This document shows positions 37,684 to 47,776 of a DNA stretch of 63,645 bases, piece after piece. Source of the DNA: Gracilibacillus oryzae (GTDB lineage Bacteria > Bacillota > Bacilli > Bacillales > Amphibacillaceae). Positions within the stretch are counted from its first letter, which is position 1, and every line of letters starts with the position of its first letter. The notes below the pieces were generated by a model. It saw only the letters and a list, made by a program, of their open reading frames with translations. It had not been told where the DNA came from and did no database searches. Both the position numbers and the translations under genes were made by a program. Location: assembly GCF_009498735.1 (NCBI RefSeq), contig NZ_ML762425.1, positions 441,396-505,040 of the forward strand, in the 5' to 3' direction.

Positions 37684-38598
37684 ATGAACTATAATAAATT
37701 AGGAAAATCGGAACTGAATGTATCCCAACTCTCACTTGGCTGCATGTCACTGGGCACAGACAAAGATAAAGCCAAAACAATAATGGATAGTGCACTGGAT
37801 AAGGGAATTAATTATTTGGACACAGCTGATTTGTATGATCACGGCAGGAATGAAGAAATCGTAGGTGAAGCTATTAAACATAAACGCCAGGATATAATTC
37901 TTGCTACTAAAGTTGGTAACCACTTAAAAGATGATGGCACATGGTTTTGGGATCCATCTAAAGCTTATATTAAACAGCAAGTGAAAAATAGTCTGAGAAG
38001 ATTGCAAACTGATTATATTGATTTGTATCAACTACATGGCGGGACAATTGATGATCCAATTGATGAAACAATTGAAGCGTTCGAAGATTTAGTGCAAGAG
38101 GGAATCATCCGCTATTACGGTATTTCTTCCATTCGCCCAAATGTTATTAGAGAATATGTAAGGAAATCAAACATCACAAGTGTTATGATGCAATACAGTA
38201 TTTTTGACCGCAGACCGGAAGAAGAAGTATTGGACTTACTGGCGGAAAATAATATTAATGTTGTAACAAGAGGAACATTGGCGAAAGGAATGTTATCGGG
38301 TAAGGCTTCCACTAAAATAGCAACAAAAGCAGAAGATGGTTATTTAGATCACAGCAAAACCGATTTGCAGCATGCTGTAAATAAATTGGGGGATCTCTTA
38401 ACAGAATCTCAGACTCTGAATGGACTTGCTATTGCATACGTATTAGCAAATAATCCAGTTTCTTCTGTTGTGGCTGGAGCAAGTTCAATCGATCAGTTGA
38501 ATGATAATATCCATGCCCTATCACAGCAATTCAGTTCTGAACAGTTAGAGAAAGTAAAAGAAATAGTTAGACAAAACACCTATACGCAACACAGGTAA
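37684..38598 (+). CDS. Aldo/keto reductase (YqkF type)
   Basis: A 304-residue NADPH-dependent oxidoreductase with the AKR fold. Catalytic Asp and Tyr lie in LDTADLYDHGRNEE, Lys in ATKVGNHL, and His in YQLHGGTIDDP. AAGGAG fits the ATG at 37684; an in-frame ATG 63 bases upstream has no ribosome site. The substrate is unknown. Confidence 0.9.
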   Translation: MNYNKLGKSELNVSQLSLGCMSLGTDKDKAKTIMDSALDKGINYLDTADLYDHGRNEEIVGEAIKHKRQDIILATKVGNHLKDDGTWFWDPSKAYIKQQVKNSLRRLQTDYIDLYQLHGGTIDDPIDETIEAFEDLVQEGIIRYYGISSIRPNVIREYVRKSNITSVMMQYSIFDRRPEEEVLDLLAENNINVVTRGTLAKGMLSGKASTKIATKAEDGYLDHSKTDLQHAVNKLGDLLTESQTLNGLAIAYVLANNPVSSVVAGASSIDQLNDNIHALSQQFSSEQLEKVKEIVRQNTYTQHR

Positions 38599-38670
38599 AC
38601 TGCTTTATAAATGGGAGGCCTGATCTGCACAATATGGCAGTCTTAAGATGTGATAATACTGTCAGTTCCT

Positions 38671-38713
38671 AAAAAAATCACTTCCAGTGCCTTTTATACA
38701 GCTGGAAGTGATT
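38671..38713. terminator. Terminator between the aldo/keto reductase and yqkB
   Basis: AATCACTTCCAG and CTGGAAGTGATT form a perfect 12-bp stem. Seven T follow on the minus strand, so it mainly serves yqkB. Confidence 0.8.
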
Positions 38714-38742
38714 ATGCTTTCCTCATGAACAAGTGTTGATTA

Positions 38743-39060
38743 TTAATTTATCGTCATTGGCGAAATAAATGGATTTAATACACCTTCAGGACTTGTTAAT
38801 CGAAATGTCTGACCATTATAATCAAGCGTCATTTTTTTAGCGAAGAAAACCTTTTGCTGATAATGAACCACTACAGGTATCTCCTCACATTCTACAGCTA
38901 AATCACTATTCTCTTTTTCTGCTTTCCAATTGATCGTTGGCATTCCATTTACACCGCATCCACAGCCCTCTGTATCATAAGTTAATGCGAGATAATGCTG
39001 GTTTGCACTCTTTAATTCCTTCACTTTCGCAAGCGCCTGTTCTGTAATAGACAGTTCCAT
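38743..39060 (-). CDS. yqkB: HesB/IscA-like protein YqkB
   Basis: A 105-residue iron-sulfur biosynthesis-type protein. The CGCGVNG motif in LTYDTEGCGCGVNG is visible, but the C-terminal CxC of true A-type carriers is absent, as is usual for YqkB. A role in iron-sulfur or iron handling is possible but unproven. Confidence 0.85.
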   Translation of the reverse strand: MELSITEQALAKVKELKSANQHYLALTYDTEGCGCGVNGMPTINWKAEKENSDLAVECEEIPVVVHYQQKVFFAKKMTLDYNGQTFRLTSPEGVLNPFISPMTIN

Positions 39061-39074
39061 GCTCTTATTCCTCC

Positions 39075-39869
39075 TTATTTCTTTTCAAATTGACTTTTTA
39101 ATAATCTTTCCATAGCAGATGGGAACAGTTGATACAAAACTGATCCAAACTGCATCCATTTTGGCAAATTTATTTCCCGTTTATTTGTGAATAATGCCTG
39201 GCAGATTTTGGTTGCGACTTTTTCAGGTTCCAGCATATAGCGGGCAACACTTTCTTGATATTTCCCGGAAGGATCTGCCTGGTCAAAAAAACTCGTTTTT
39301 ACTGGACCTATATTTACACACGTCACATTCACTTGAGTATTTTGCGCCAATTCCATCCGGAGGGCATTACTAAAACTAATCACCGCCGACTTTGTCGCAC
39401 TATATACAGCCGCTTTCGGTGTAGCAATTCTGCCAGCTTGTGAAGCTATATTAATAATATGGGAACTTCTCTGTTGCTTTAAAGCAGGCAGTAAACGATA
39501 AGTTGTATACATTAAACTATTCACATTTAAGGAGAGCATTTTCTCCGCTTTATCCCAATCCATTTCGTCAAAAGATTCAAAAACACCGAAACCAGCATTG
39601 TTTATCAATGCATCAACTCTTGGAAAGGTACTCATTATCCGGTTTATTGTATTTTCCCATTGTTTCCGGTCTGTTAAATCAACACTATAATAATAAGCTT
39701 CCTGGTTATAGGTGGATCTTATTTCTTTTTGCAAAGATTCCAGCTTATTAGCTGATCGTGCAATCATTATTGCAGTTGCACCTGACCATGCTAATTTTTT
39801 GGCAACTTCTTCCCCAATTCCAGAAGAGGCACCAGTTATCACAACTACTTTTCCTTTTAATTGATTCAT
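39075..39869 (-). CDS. Short-chain dehydrogenase/reductase (YqjQ type)
   Basis: A 264-residue SDR with the NAD(P)-binding motif VITGASSGIGEEVA, the structural NAG in INNAGFGVFE, catalytic Ser in INIASQAG and YxxxK in YSATKSA. The C-terminal part is basic. Start taken at MNQLKGKVVV; two in-frame ATGs lie just upstream. Substrate unknown. Confidence 0.9.
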   Translation of the reverse strand: MNQLKGKVVVITGASSGIGEEVAKKLAWSGATAIMIARSANKLESLQKEIRSTYNQEAYYYSVDLTDRKQWENTINRIMSTFPRVDALINNAGFGVFESFDEMDWDKAEKMLSLNVNSLMYTTYRLLPALKQQRSSHIINIASQAGRIATPKAAVYSATKSAVISFSNALRMELAQNTQVNVTCVNIGPVKTSFFDQADPSGKYQESVARYMLEPEKVATKICQALFTNKREINLPKWMQFGSVLYQLFPSAMERLLKSQFEKK

Positions 39870-40094
39870 CCTCATCACCATTTCTATTTTAACACGAATA
39901 GAACAGGAGTCGAATTTATCTGATTATTAATACAATTGGAATTTTTGCATACTATGAATGGAAGAAGAGATCAATTTGACAGGATTACCGAAATCAAGCA
40001 CAATAAAGTGAGCTTTTGACCAGTATGGTATTTCAGACTTTTCGCAGTGTAATAAAAATACAGTAAGAATACAATGAAAAATGGGGTGTTCAAT

Positions 40095-40829
40095 GTGTCT
40101 ACATATATTTATGCTCACAGAGGCGCTAGTAAGAAAGCTCCTGAAAACACCATGCCAGCATTCGAATTAGCTTATCAACAAGGAGCCGATGGTATTGAAA
40201 CAGACGTACAGTTAACCAAAGACAATATTCCTGTATTAATTCATGATGAGAATTTAAGACGTACAACCAATGGTATGGGATTTGTGCAAGACTATTCTTA
40301 TGATGAATTAAAAAAACTTGATGCAGGTTCCTGGCATTCAGTAAATTTCCGTCAAACTGTCATTCCCACTCTTGATGATTTATTAACTTGGAATAAGGAA
40401 AAACAATTAAAATTAAACATTGAATTAAAAAATAATTTAATTGAATATCCTAACATAGAGAAAATAGTATATGAAAAAATAAAAAAATACCAAATGGAAG
40501 AAAATACGGTGATCTCCACTTTCAGCCGAAAAAGCTTGCTGAAAATGAAAAAGCTGAAATTCGATATTGCAACAGCCCTGCTCACAAGTAAACGATCCAG
40601 AGATTTAATAGAGACTGCGAAACACCTGAGTGTAGATGGCTTACATATCCGTTTTCGATTACTATCAAGAAGGTTAGTAGATAAAGCAGCAAATAATAAC
40701 CTCTACACTGCTGTGTATACTGTTAATCAGCCATTCTCCATATCAAAAGTAATAAAAAGCAATTGCCATGCCATAATTACAGATGTACCAGATATTGCAT
40801 GGTCTATCAGGAAGAAACTTGAAAATTAA
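40095..40829 (+). CDS. Glycerophosphodiester phosphodiesterase
   Basis: A roughly 244-residue GDPD with catalytic histidines in YAHRGASKKAPENT and IHDENLRRTTNG, and metal ligands in ETDVQLT. No signal peptide, so it is cytoplasmic. I pick a GTG start at 40095 with GGGGTG upstream; the ATG at 40074 lacks a ribosome site. It hydrolyses deacylated phospholipids to glycerol-3-phosphate and an alcohol. rnz follows in 12 bp. Confidence 0.9.
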   Translation: MSTYIYAHRGASKKAPENTMPAFELAYQQGADGIETDVQLTKDNIPVLIHDENLRRTTNGMGFVQDYSYDELKKLDAGSWHSVNFRQTVIPTLDDLLTWNKEKQLKLNIELKNNLIEYPNIEKIVYEKIKKYQMEENTVISTFSRKSLLKMKKLKFDIATALLTSKRSRDLIETAKHLSVDGLHIRFRLLSRRLVDKAANNNLYTAVYTVNQPFSISKVIKSNCHAIITDVPDIAWSIRKKLEN

Positions 40830-40841
40830 AGGAGTGGCCAT

Positions 40842-41756
40842 ATGCAAGTAGTATTTTTAGGAACAGGTGCAGGTTTACCAAGCAAAAACAGAAATGTGAC
40901 TTCCCTTGTGCTTGACTTGTTACAAGAAAACAACACAATGTGGATGTTTGATTGTGGTGAAGCGACTCAGCACCAAATCTTATATACGAATATAAAACCA
41001 CGAAAAGTGACAAAAATCTTTATTACACATTTACATGGTGACCACATTTATGGGCTGCCGGGATTTCTGAGCAGCAGATCATTTCAAGGGGGAATTGAAC
41101 CAGTAACCATCTTTGGACCTAGGGGTATTGAAGAATATGTCAAAACCAGTTTGGAAATAAGCCAAACAAGATTAACTTATCAAATTAACTTTGTAGAAAC
41201 ACATAATGGAATTATTTATGAAGATAACAAATTCAAGGTCGTCGCTAATTCATTGGATCATGGTGTTATTAGTTATGGATACAGAATTATAGAAAAAGAT
41301 CTGCCTGGTGCCTTGTTAGTAGATAAACTAAAACAGCATAATATTCAGCCAGGACCTCTCTATCAGCAAATAAAAGATCAGGAAAAAGTAGTCCTTCCTG
41401 ATGGACAAACATTAGAAACTGCGCCATTCATCGGGAAACCAAAACCCGGAAGAGTTGTCGCAATTTTCGGGGATACCCGCTTTAAGGAAGAGCAAGATAA
41501 ATTAGCAGAAAATGCGGACCTTCTCATCCACGAAGCAACATTCTCTGCTGATCAAGAGAAGCTTGCTTATGAGTATTTTCATACCACAACCAAACAAGCT
41601 GCAACATTAGCTAAGAAAGCAAAAGTAAAGAAACTGATTCTCACCCATATTTCAGCAAGGTTTCAAGAGGAGGATCTTTCTTCATTAGAAAATGAAGCAA
41701 AAGAAATCTTTCCAAATACCGAGATTGCAAAAGACTATACTTGGTTTGCTGTATAA
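40842..41756 (+). CDS. rnz: Ribonuclease Z
   Basis: A 304-residue metallo-beta-lactamase-fold tRNA 3' endonuclease. The zinc motif THLHGDHIYGLPGF, the substrate flap insert and HISARFQEED are clear. It removes 3' trailers from CCA-less tRNA precursors. AAGGAG precedes the ATG. Confidence 0.95.
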   Translation: MQVVFLGTGAGLPSKNRNVTSLVLDLLQENNTMWMFDCGEATQHQILYTNIKPRKVTKIFITHLHGDHIYGLPGFLSSRSFQGGIEPVTIFGPRGIEEYVKTSLEISQTRLTYQINFVETHNGIIYEDNKFKVVANSLDHGVISYGYRIIEKDLPGALLVDKLKQHNIQPGPLYQQIKDQEKVVLPDGQTLETAPFIGKPKPGRVVAIFGDTRFKEEQDKLAENADLLIHEATFSADQEKLAYEYFHTTTKQAATLAKKAKVKKLILTHISARFQEEDLSSLENEAKEIFPNTEIAKDYTWFAV

Positions 41757-41777
41757 AACAATCAAGTATAGTCTTTC
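41731..41777 (+). terminator. Terminator overlapping the end of rnz
   Basis: AAGACTATACTTG inside the rnz coding end pairs perfectly with CAAGTATAGTCTT past the stop, followed by TCTTGTT. Confidence 0.75.
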
Positions 41778-41790
41778 TTGTTATTATTCA

Positions 41791-42879
41791 TTAGAAAAAA
41801 CTCAGTTGATAGGTTGCATGATCCTTACTCCTTGCATCTTGCATGGTAATACCAAGCAACCTAATAGCAGAGCCATTCCAGTGTTGGTTCAACAGTAACT
41901 CACTGTAATAAAATATATCTTCTGTTGAAAATATATATGTTGGAAGCTTCATTCTTCTCGTAATTGTTTTTCGATCAAAATAACGGATCGTCAATTGAAC
42001 CGTATCGCTTACTGCATTTTTACGCTCCAAGCGAAGTGTTACATTTTGCGCCAGAAGTTTTAATTGAATCAAGAGCTCTTCAAAGTCAGTTATATCTTCA
42101 GGAAAAGTTGCGGAGCTGCCAATGCTCTTAAAACTTGCTGCTTTCTCTGGGTCAACCGGTCTTGGGTCATTTCCTAAAGCTCTTGCTTTCAGTTTTTCTC
42201 CATTAATACCTAACAGAGACTTTATCAAGTGTGTTTCCGCTTTTGCTATATCACCAATATAAATGATGTTATGCTTTTTTAGTTTTTCAGCAGATTTTTT
42301 CCCAACTCCATACATTTCTTCGATTGGCAGCGGCCATAATTTCGCAGCAATATCTCTTTTCCTCAGTATTGTGATCCCATTTGGTTTTTTCATATCTGAA
42401 GCCATTTTAGCCAAAAATTTGTTTGGTGCAATTCCGATGCTGCATGGCAAATCTAACTTTTCTAATAGTACTTTCTGAATAGAGTTAGCTATTTCAACAG
42501 GACTTCCAATATGGCTGCATGTAGTAATATCCATAAATGCTTCATCAATCGATACTGGTTCTATATATGGTGTATAGGTTCCTAGCAATTTGAAAATTTG
42601 CTGAGAAACCTCCCGATACTTCGGAAAATCTGGTTTTAATACAACTAAGTTCGGACATAGTTTTCTAGCTTCCCATAATGCCATTGTTGTTTTTACACCA
42701 AAGCTTCTTGCCTCATAGCTGCATGTAACAATGATTCCTTTACGCTCATCAGGATTTCCGGCAATTGCAACAGGTTTCCCTTTTAAAGTAGAATCTTCAG
42801 CGATTTCCACAGATGCATAAAAACTATTCATATCAACATGTAATATTACATACCCGTTTTTTGGATACCAGTTACTCAT
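41791..42879 (-). CDS. dinB: DNA polymerase IV (Y family)
   Basis: A 362-residue translesion polymerase. Catalytic residues sit in ILHVDMNSFYASVE and PVSIDEAFMD. The steric-gate region and helix-hairpin-helix (MYGVGKKSAEKLKKHNI) follow. The little-finger domain is complete and the C-terminus ends LSFF, which resembles a beta-clamp-binding tail. Start at 42879 (MSNWYPK). Confidence 0.92.
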   Translation of the reverse strand: MSNWYPKNGYVILHVDMNSFYASVEIAEDSTLKGKPVAIAGNPDERKGIIVTCSYEARSFGVKTTMALWEARKLCPNLVVLKPDFPKYREVSQQIFKLLGTYTPYIEPVSIDEAFMDITTCSHIGSPVEIANSIQKVLLEKLDLPCSIGIAPNKFLAKMASDMKKPNGITILRKRDIAAKLWPLPIEEMYGVGKKSAEKLKKHNIIYIGDIAKAETHLIKSLLGINGEKLKARALGNDPRPVDPEKAASFKSIGSSATFPEDITDFEELLIQLKLLAQNVTLRLERKNAVSDTVQLTIRYFDRKTITRRMKLPTYIFSTEDIFYYSELLLNQHWNGSAIRLLGITMQDARSKDHATYQLSFF

Positions 42880-42897
42880 ACGTCTCACTTCTTTTTA

Positions 42898-44013
42898 CTA
42901 TAAAGTGTCCACACCTTTTATTATCTCTATCATTAATTGCGGTATTTGTTTTAGTTGGTTTACCGGTATTCTTTCACTAGTAGTGTGTATATTCTCATAA
43001 CCGACTGCTAAATTAACTGTTGGGACACCTTTACCAGCTAAATGATTGGCATCACTTCCACCACCGCTGGTTGTAAGAATTGGTTCAGCTCCAATTTTCT
43101 TTGCTGCCTGGATCGCTGTTTTGACTACTTTGTCCGTCTCATCGAAACGATAGGATGGATACATAACTTCTGTCTTGATATCCACTTTCCCTCCCATTGC
43201 TTCTGCAGTTGTTTGAAGTGCTTCCACCATTGCTTTTACTTGTTTATCTAACTTCTCTTCAGATAAGGATCTCGCTTCTGCAATTAATAATACCTGTTCA
43301 CAAACTACATTTGTTGGCCCTTTCCCTTCAAAACTGCCGATATTTGCAGTAGTTTCTTCATCAATTCTTCCAAGCGGCATCTTGGTAATTGCTTTAGCAG
43401 TCAAGCTGATAGCTGATACCCCTTTTTCCGGACTTACTCCAGCATGTGCAGCTTTTCCATAAATAGTTGCATAAAGTTTTACTTGTGATGGAGCCGAAGT
43501 GATAATGTGACCAACATCGCCATCGCTGTCTAATGCATAACCATATTTTACCGGAAGTGATGTTTCATCAAAATAACGAGAACCAACCAAGCCTGATTCT
43601 TCCCCACTAGTAATAAGGAAGTAAATATCACCGTGATCGATTGTATTTTCTTTTAACAAATGAATTGTCTCAATAATCGCTGCAATTCCTGCTTTGTCAT
43701 CGGCCCCAAGGATCGTGGTGCCATCTGAACAAATGTAATTATTTTGAATAGAAGGTTGAATACCTTTGCCAGGGACTACTGTATCCATGTGACTGGTGAA
43801 ATAAATTGCTTCTTTCTGTTTATTTCCAGGATAGTAAGCAAGGATATTACCTGCTTCATGGTTCGTCTCTAGGGGTGTATTATCTTCCGTTACTTCTAAC
43901 CCGTTATCTTTGAAAAGCTTAATTAAATAATCTGCAATCTTTCTTTCATATTTTGTTTCTGAATCAATTTTTACTAATTCGATAAATTGTTGGATAATTC
44001 TGTCTGTTTTCAC
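42898..44013 (-). CDS. M20 family metallopeptidase, tripeptidase type (YqjE)
   Basis: A 371-residue two-zinc peptidase. Zinc and catalytic motifs are TSHMDTVVPG, LGADDKAGIAA and TSGEESGLVGS, with a lid domain between. The GTG start has GGAGGA upstream. It probably trims tri- or dipeptides in the cytoplasm. Confidence 0.9.
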   Translation of the reverse strand: MKTDRIIQQFIELVKIDSETKYERKIADYLIKLFKDNGLEVTEDNTPLETNHEAGNILAYYPGNKQKEAIYFTSHMDTVVPGKGIQPSIQNNYICSDGTTILGADDKAGIAAIIETIHLLKENTIDHGDIYFLITSGEESGLVGSRYFDETSLPVKYGYALDSDGDVGHIITSAPSQVKLYATIYGKAAHAGVSPEKGVSAISLTAKAITKMPLGRIDEETTANIGSFEGKGPTNVVCEQVLLIAEARSLSEEKLDKQVKAMVEALQTTAEAMGGKVDIKTEVMYPSYRFDETDKVVKTAIQAAKKIGAEPILTTSGGGSDANHLAGKGVPTVNLAVGYENIHTTSERIPVNQLKQIPQLMIEIIKGVDTL

Positions 44014-44121
44014 TCTTTATGTTCCTCCGATCGATTTTTTCACTTATTATTTACTTGTCCTAAAGATAAATACCATGTAAAATAATGATAGTATTGTTTG
44101 TAATTAAAGGAGGCTGTCAAT

Positions 44122-44223
44122 ATGGCGTCAAAGCGACAAAAGCGTATTAAGCTAATTGTATATATTATGATTATTGCAATGGTATTATCTACTCTAACAA
44201 TGGGTCTGTCTGCATTTATTTAA
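44122..44223 (+). CDS. prli42: Stressosome-associated peptide Prli42
   Basis: A 33-residue peptide starting MASKRQKRIKLIVYIMIIAM. The basic head followed by one membrane helix is the Prli42 pattern known from Listeria and Bacillus, which anchors the stressosome to the membrane. AAAGGAGG precedes the ATG and a terminator follows. Between yqjE and brxB, its usual neighbourhood as I recall it. Confidence 0.82.
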   Translation: MASKRQKRIKLIVYIMIIAMVLSTLTMGLSAFI

Positions 44224-44229
44224 TCATGA

Positions 44230-44262
44230 AAAGGAATCAACATCCAATGTTGATTCCTTTCT
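44230..44262 (+). terminator. Terminator of the Prli42 gene
   Basis: AAGGAATCAACAT and ATGTTGATTCCTT form a perfect 13-bp stem followed by TTCTTATT. Confidence 0.8.
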
Positions 44263-44283
44263 TATTAACCAGAGAAAATGGAA

Positions 44284-44715
44284 TTAAATTTCCTCACAAT
44301 ATTCATCAAATAATTGCTGGAGTTTATTAACTACTTCCACAGGGCTATGTCCTTCAATTTCATGTCTTTCAACCATTTTCTGAATTTTCCCATTCTTTAA
44401 TAAAGCAAAAGAAGGTGATGATGGCGGATACCCTTCGAAATACTCTCTCGCTTTTTCAGTTGCTTCCCGGTCTTGGCCAGCAAATACTGTAACAAGCTGA
44501 TCTGGTCGTTTATCATAGTGTACAGCACTGGCAGCTGCAGGTCTTGCTACCCCTCCGGCACAGCCGCATGTGGAATTTATCATAACTAATGTAGTGCCAT
44601 TTTGTTCTAGTGCTTCTTTAACCTCATCAGGTGTTTTTAATTCTTCATACCCTGCTTCTTTTATTTCATTTCTGGCAGTTTCTACAATATCACCCATAAA
44701 TAAATTAAATTCCAT
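44284..44715 (-). CDS. brxB: Bacilliredoxin BrxB
   Basis: A 143-residue thioredoxin-like protein of the BrxA/BrxB family with the CGC active site in [15 protein letters not shown]. It removes bacillithiol from S-bacillithiolated proteins and is recharged by bacillithiol and YpdA, also encoded in this window. No close operon partner. Confidence 0.93.
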   Translation of the reverse strand: MEFNLFMGDIVETARNEIKEAGYEELKTPDEVKEALEQNGTTLVMINSTCGCAGGVARPAAASAVHYDKRPDQLVTVFAGQDREATEKAREYFEGYPPSSPSFALLKNGKIQKMVERHEIEGHSPVEVVNKLQQLFDEYCEEI

Positions 44716-44784
44716 CTGTCAAACTCCTTTTCATAGTTCATTATATATCATCTTAACAACATACCTTTATTTTTTCAATCAGAA

Positions 44785-46596
44785 TTACTTACACTTAGTG
44801 CAAAGCGGCAGTCTTATTTCAAATGCAGTTCCATTAGAATTGCTCTCATATAATGAAATTTGTCCATCATGACTGTTAATTATTTTCCTGACAACATTTA
44901 AACCTAATCCGGTTCCATTGGATTTGGATGTAGAAAATGGCTCAAACAGAGAATTTTTAATAGAATCCGGGACACCTGGTCCACTGTCTCTGATCCTTAA
45001 TATTACTTCTCTGTCTTGGACAAATGTTTTAATATGTATAGATCCATTAGCACCAATTGCTTCAAGACTATTTCTTATAAGATTAAGAAACACCTGCTTC
45101 ATCTGTTTCGAATCCACAAAAACCTCGTGGTCATTAATATCCATTGTAAACAAAATACTTTTCGCATCAAAAGTACTTTGTAACAAAGGTACTAATTCAT
45201 TTAGAATTTCTGTTAATTTTAATGATCGTCTCTCTGGCTCTTTTTGATGAGACATCAATAACATTTGTTCAACAATATCGAATAAACGCTCTATTTCTTT
45301 CATCATTAATTGAAAATTGAATCTTTTTAACTCTTCCTCACTCAATGATTCTTGCATAAGTGTCAAAAATCCATGAATAACAGTTAAAGGATTTCTAATT
45401 TCATGTGCTGATGAAGCAGCCATCTCTCCTACCAGAGCCAATTTATCTGATTGAACGATCCGCTTTTCAAGCATGGCTGTTTCCGTTATATCAACAAAGT
45501 AGAATATTCTTCCAATCACATTATGATTGCTGTCTTTCATAGTTGTTTGTGAAACTAGTAATACATACTCTTTGTCCGTTATTGTTATGGTAACTTTTTT
45601 GTTAAAATAGTTTTCTTCAGATAAAAACATTTCAATCAAAGGATTTGATCTTGCACTCTCTAGATGAACCGGGTCACTAAACCTTTTCAAATTAATCTTT
45701 AATAAATTCATTACAAAAGAATTCGCAGTATATTCTTGTTCGTTATTATCGTATGTAATAATACCAATAGGCAAAGAATTAAGTATCTTTTCATGTTTTA
45801 ATTTATCACGGACGATTTTCTGAAAGGAGTGAAGTAAACTGAATGACATTTGATTAATTGACTTTGTTAAGCTTTGAAATTCAATTTGTCTAGGCTGTTT
45901 TAATATTATTCCATAATCACCATTCGCTATTTTATCCACTTTATCCACCATTTGTTCAATAGGTTTAGTCATATTCCTACTCATCCGGAAAGACAAATAA
46001 ACGGACATAACTATCCCTACAAACGTAAGGATCAATAAGATATAAATAGACTTTTCTATAATTTCCGGAAATGCCTTTGTATTTGCGTCAAAAGCATAAA
46101 GTTCTTCCATTCTCTTCTCTGTGATCTCTTTCTTTAATGATTCTAATTCCGGTAAATATTCATTTCGCAGTACGTTTTTTGCAGCCTGAACCTCATTATA
46201 TTCTAATAAGCCAGCCACTTTGTTTGTCATAATGAAATCTAACAGCATTATTCTATTATGCAAATCTTCTAAGTCTTCAGGTAACTTAATTACATCTTCC
46301 AATGAGTCTTGTTGTAATGCGCTGATAATAGAACTATATTCCCTGTTAATATTCTGGTTGCTTTGATCGTTCACGTATGTCTGAACGAGGTTTCTTTTAA
46401 TATCCAGTTCTTTGTCCCAATGATTATACCAGACCAGATGGGGAAGATTAGTGTCTTTAATTGAGTTTGTCACCTTACTTACTTCATCTATTGATTGAAT
46501 TAAAAAAATAGAAAATCCACTAAATATAACCATTATAATGAGAAGAATTGTAAGCAGCTTATTTCGCAAAGATAATTTGCTAATTAAATTGGTCAT
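44785..46596 (-). CDS. Sporulation-type sensor histidine kinase, KinD-like
   Basis: A 603-residue kinase. Membrane segments are at about residues 14-34 and 184-204 with a helical extracytoplasmic domain between, then HAMP (205-255) and PAS (about 270-370). The DHp domain has the phospho-acceptor H398 in SSAHEIRNPLTVIHGF, a pattern of Spo0F-directed sporulation kinases. The ATPase domain shows NLIRNSLEA, DSGPGV and GTGLGLNVV. There is no response regulator beside it, so it is an orphan kinase. The Med-like gene lies 29 bp upstream. The KinD assignment rests on that partner and the H box, not on alignment. Confidence 0.8.
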   Translation of the reverse strand: MTNLISKLSLRNKLLTILLIIMVIFSGFSIFLIQSIDEVSKVTNSIKDTNLPHLVWYNHWDKELDIKRNLVQTYVNDQSNQNINREYSSIISALQQDSLEDVIKLPEDLEDLHNRIMLLDFIMTNKVAGLLEYNEVQAAKNVLRNEYLPELESLKKEITEKRMEELYAFDANTKAFPEIIEKSIYILLILTFVGIVMSVYLSFRMSRNMTKPIEQMVDKVDKIANGDYGIILKQPRQIEFQSLTKSINQMSFSLLHSFQKIVRDKLKHEKILNSLPIGIITYDNNEQEYTANSFVMNLLKINLKRFSDPVHLESARSNPLIEMFLSEENYFNKKVTITITDKEYVLLVSQTTMKDSNHNVIGRIFYFVDITETAMLEKRIVQSDKLALVGEMAASSAHEIRNPLTVIHGFLTLMQESLSEEELKRFNFQLMMKEIERLFDIVEQMLLMSHQKEPERRSLKLTEILNELVPLLQSTFDAKSILFTMDINDHEVFVDSKQMKQVFLNLIRNSLEAIGANGSIHIKTFVQDREVILRIRDSGPGVPDSIKNSLFEPFSTSKSNGTGLGLNVVRKIINSHDGQISLYESNSNGTAFEIRLPLCTKCK

Positions 46597-46625
46597 AAAA
46601 CTCTTCCCCTAACTTAAAAACAGAT

Positions 46626-47615
46626 TTAAGATTCTTGCAAAATCTCTTTTTTTATGTTCTCTATTAATATCATTTCTTCTTCTGTATACATGTTACCTAA
46701 TGATGCTAATCCATATACGCCATCTCTTGTCGTAAGGTATTTTTTTTCCGCCTCTATTCCTTCCTCACTTAAAAAGTCCTTCATAATAGCTGCATAAACT
46801 TGTGACACATCATTCAGTACGCTTGTCAGCACAGCATCTTCCGCCATATATGCCTGGTCTTCCAAGTAACCGATTACGAATATACCATTTGTCTTAGCAA
46901 AATTAATGACAGATTGGTTGTAACTGTTCCCCTTAGAGTAAATGACATCTACACCTTGTTCCATCATTTCTCTAGCAATTTGCAAAGCTTTCTTATGATC
47001 ATCTCTGCTATATACAACATCATAAACTAGTTCTATTTCAGGATTAATTGATTGAACTCCTGCCGGGAAACCCCAGTCCTTATGTTTATTATTTATCGCA
47101 TCGATAACACCAATTTTTTGTGCTTTTGTTTTCAGAGCGGCAGCTGCACCAGCAACATATTCTATTTCCTGATGATCAAATGTGTATACAGCCAAGTTAT
47201 TGTTTATATAATCACCGTGCACTGTTACAAATTGAGTTTCACTGTGTTGGTTCGACAATTCATAAAAACTCTCTGAAAATTCCCTTCCATGTCCGATGAT
47301 CAGTTCTGTACCACCTTGGATATATTGCTGAACTAAACTATCTAAATCATTTTCCAGGTTTACTTCACTTTCAAGGTCCACTTCCACATCATACAAGCTT
47401 TCCATTTTCATTTTGCCTTTATATGCCCTGCTGCCCCAACTCTGATCCGTTACTTTATCAGTTGTCAGTATTAACACTTGTTCATGCTCTTTATCAACTG
47501 CTGCGTTCATATCATCCATTATCTTCATGGAACGGGATAAAAGAAAGACAAAAACAACAGCCGTAACTCCTAGTGTAATTAATAATATGTATTTTACTTG
47601 CTGATTTCGTTTCAT
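46626..47615 (-). CDS. Membrane-anchored BMP/Med-like protein
   Basis: A 329-residue protein with an N-terminal membrane anchor (residues 9-27) and an extracytoplasmic BMP-type periplasmic-binding domain (TTDKVTDQSWGSRAYKGKMK, GVIDAINNKHKDWGFPAGVQ). There is no lipobox cysteine and no ABC transporter genes nearby, so uptake is unlikely. In B. subtilis the related protein Med is needed for Spo0A phosphorylation by KinD. Here the gene sits just before an orphan sporulation-type kinase, suggesting that the two act as one sensor. Confidence 0.78.
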   Translation of the reverse strand: MKRNQQVKYILLITLGVTAVVFVFLLSRSMKIMDDMNAAVDKEHEQVLILTTDKVTDQSWGSRAYKGKMKMESLYDVEVDLESEVNLENDLDSLVQQYIQGGTELIIGHGREFSESFYELSNQHSETQFVTVHGDYINNNLAVYTFDHQEIEYVAGAAAALKTKAQKIGVIDAINNKHKDWGFPAGVQSINPEIELVYDVVYSRDDHKKALQIAREMMEQGVDVIYSKGNSYNQSVINFAKTNGIFVIGYLEDQAYMAEDAVLTSVLNDVSQVYAAIMKDFLSEEGIEAEKKYLTTRDGVYGLASLGNMYTEEEMILIENIKKEILQES

Positions 47616-47776
47616 ATAAGCACCTCAATATTCCACTTGCAGAAATTGCGCTGATTTTACTATATAAGCTGTCCCAGACAGGATTTAAGAAAGAAGATTT
47701 AGTAATATTGTATTACAACCCCATTATACATAAGTTTTTCCATTTTGAACACATTTTTTTACATCATTCATTTGAT

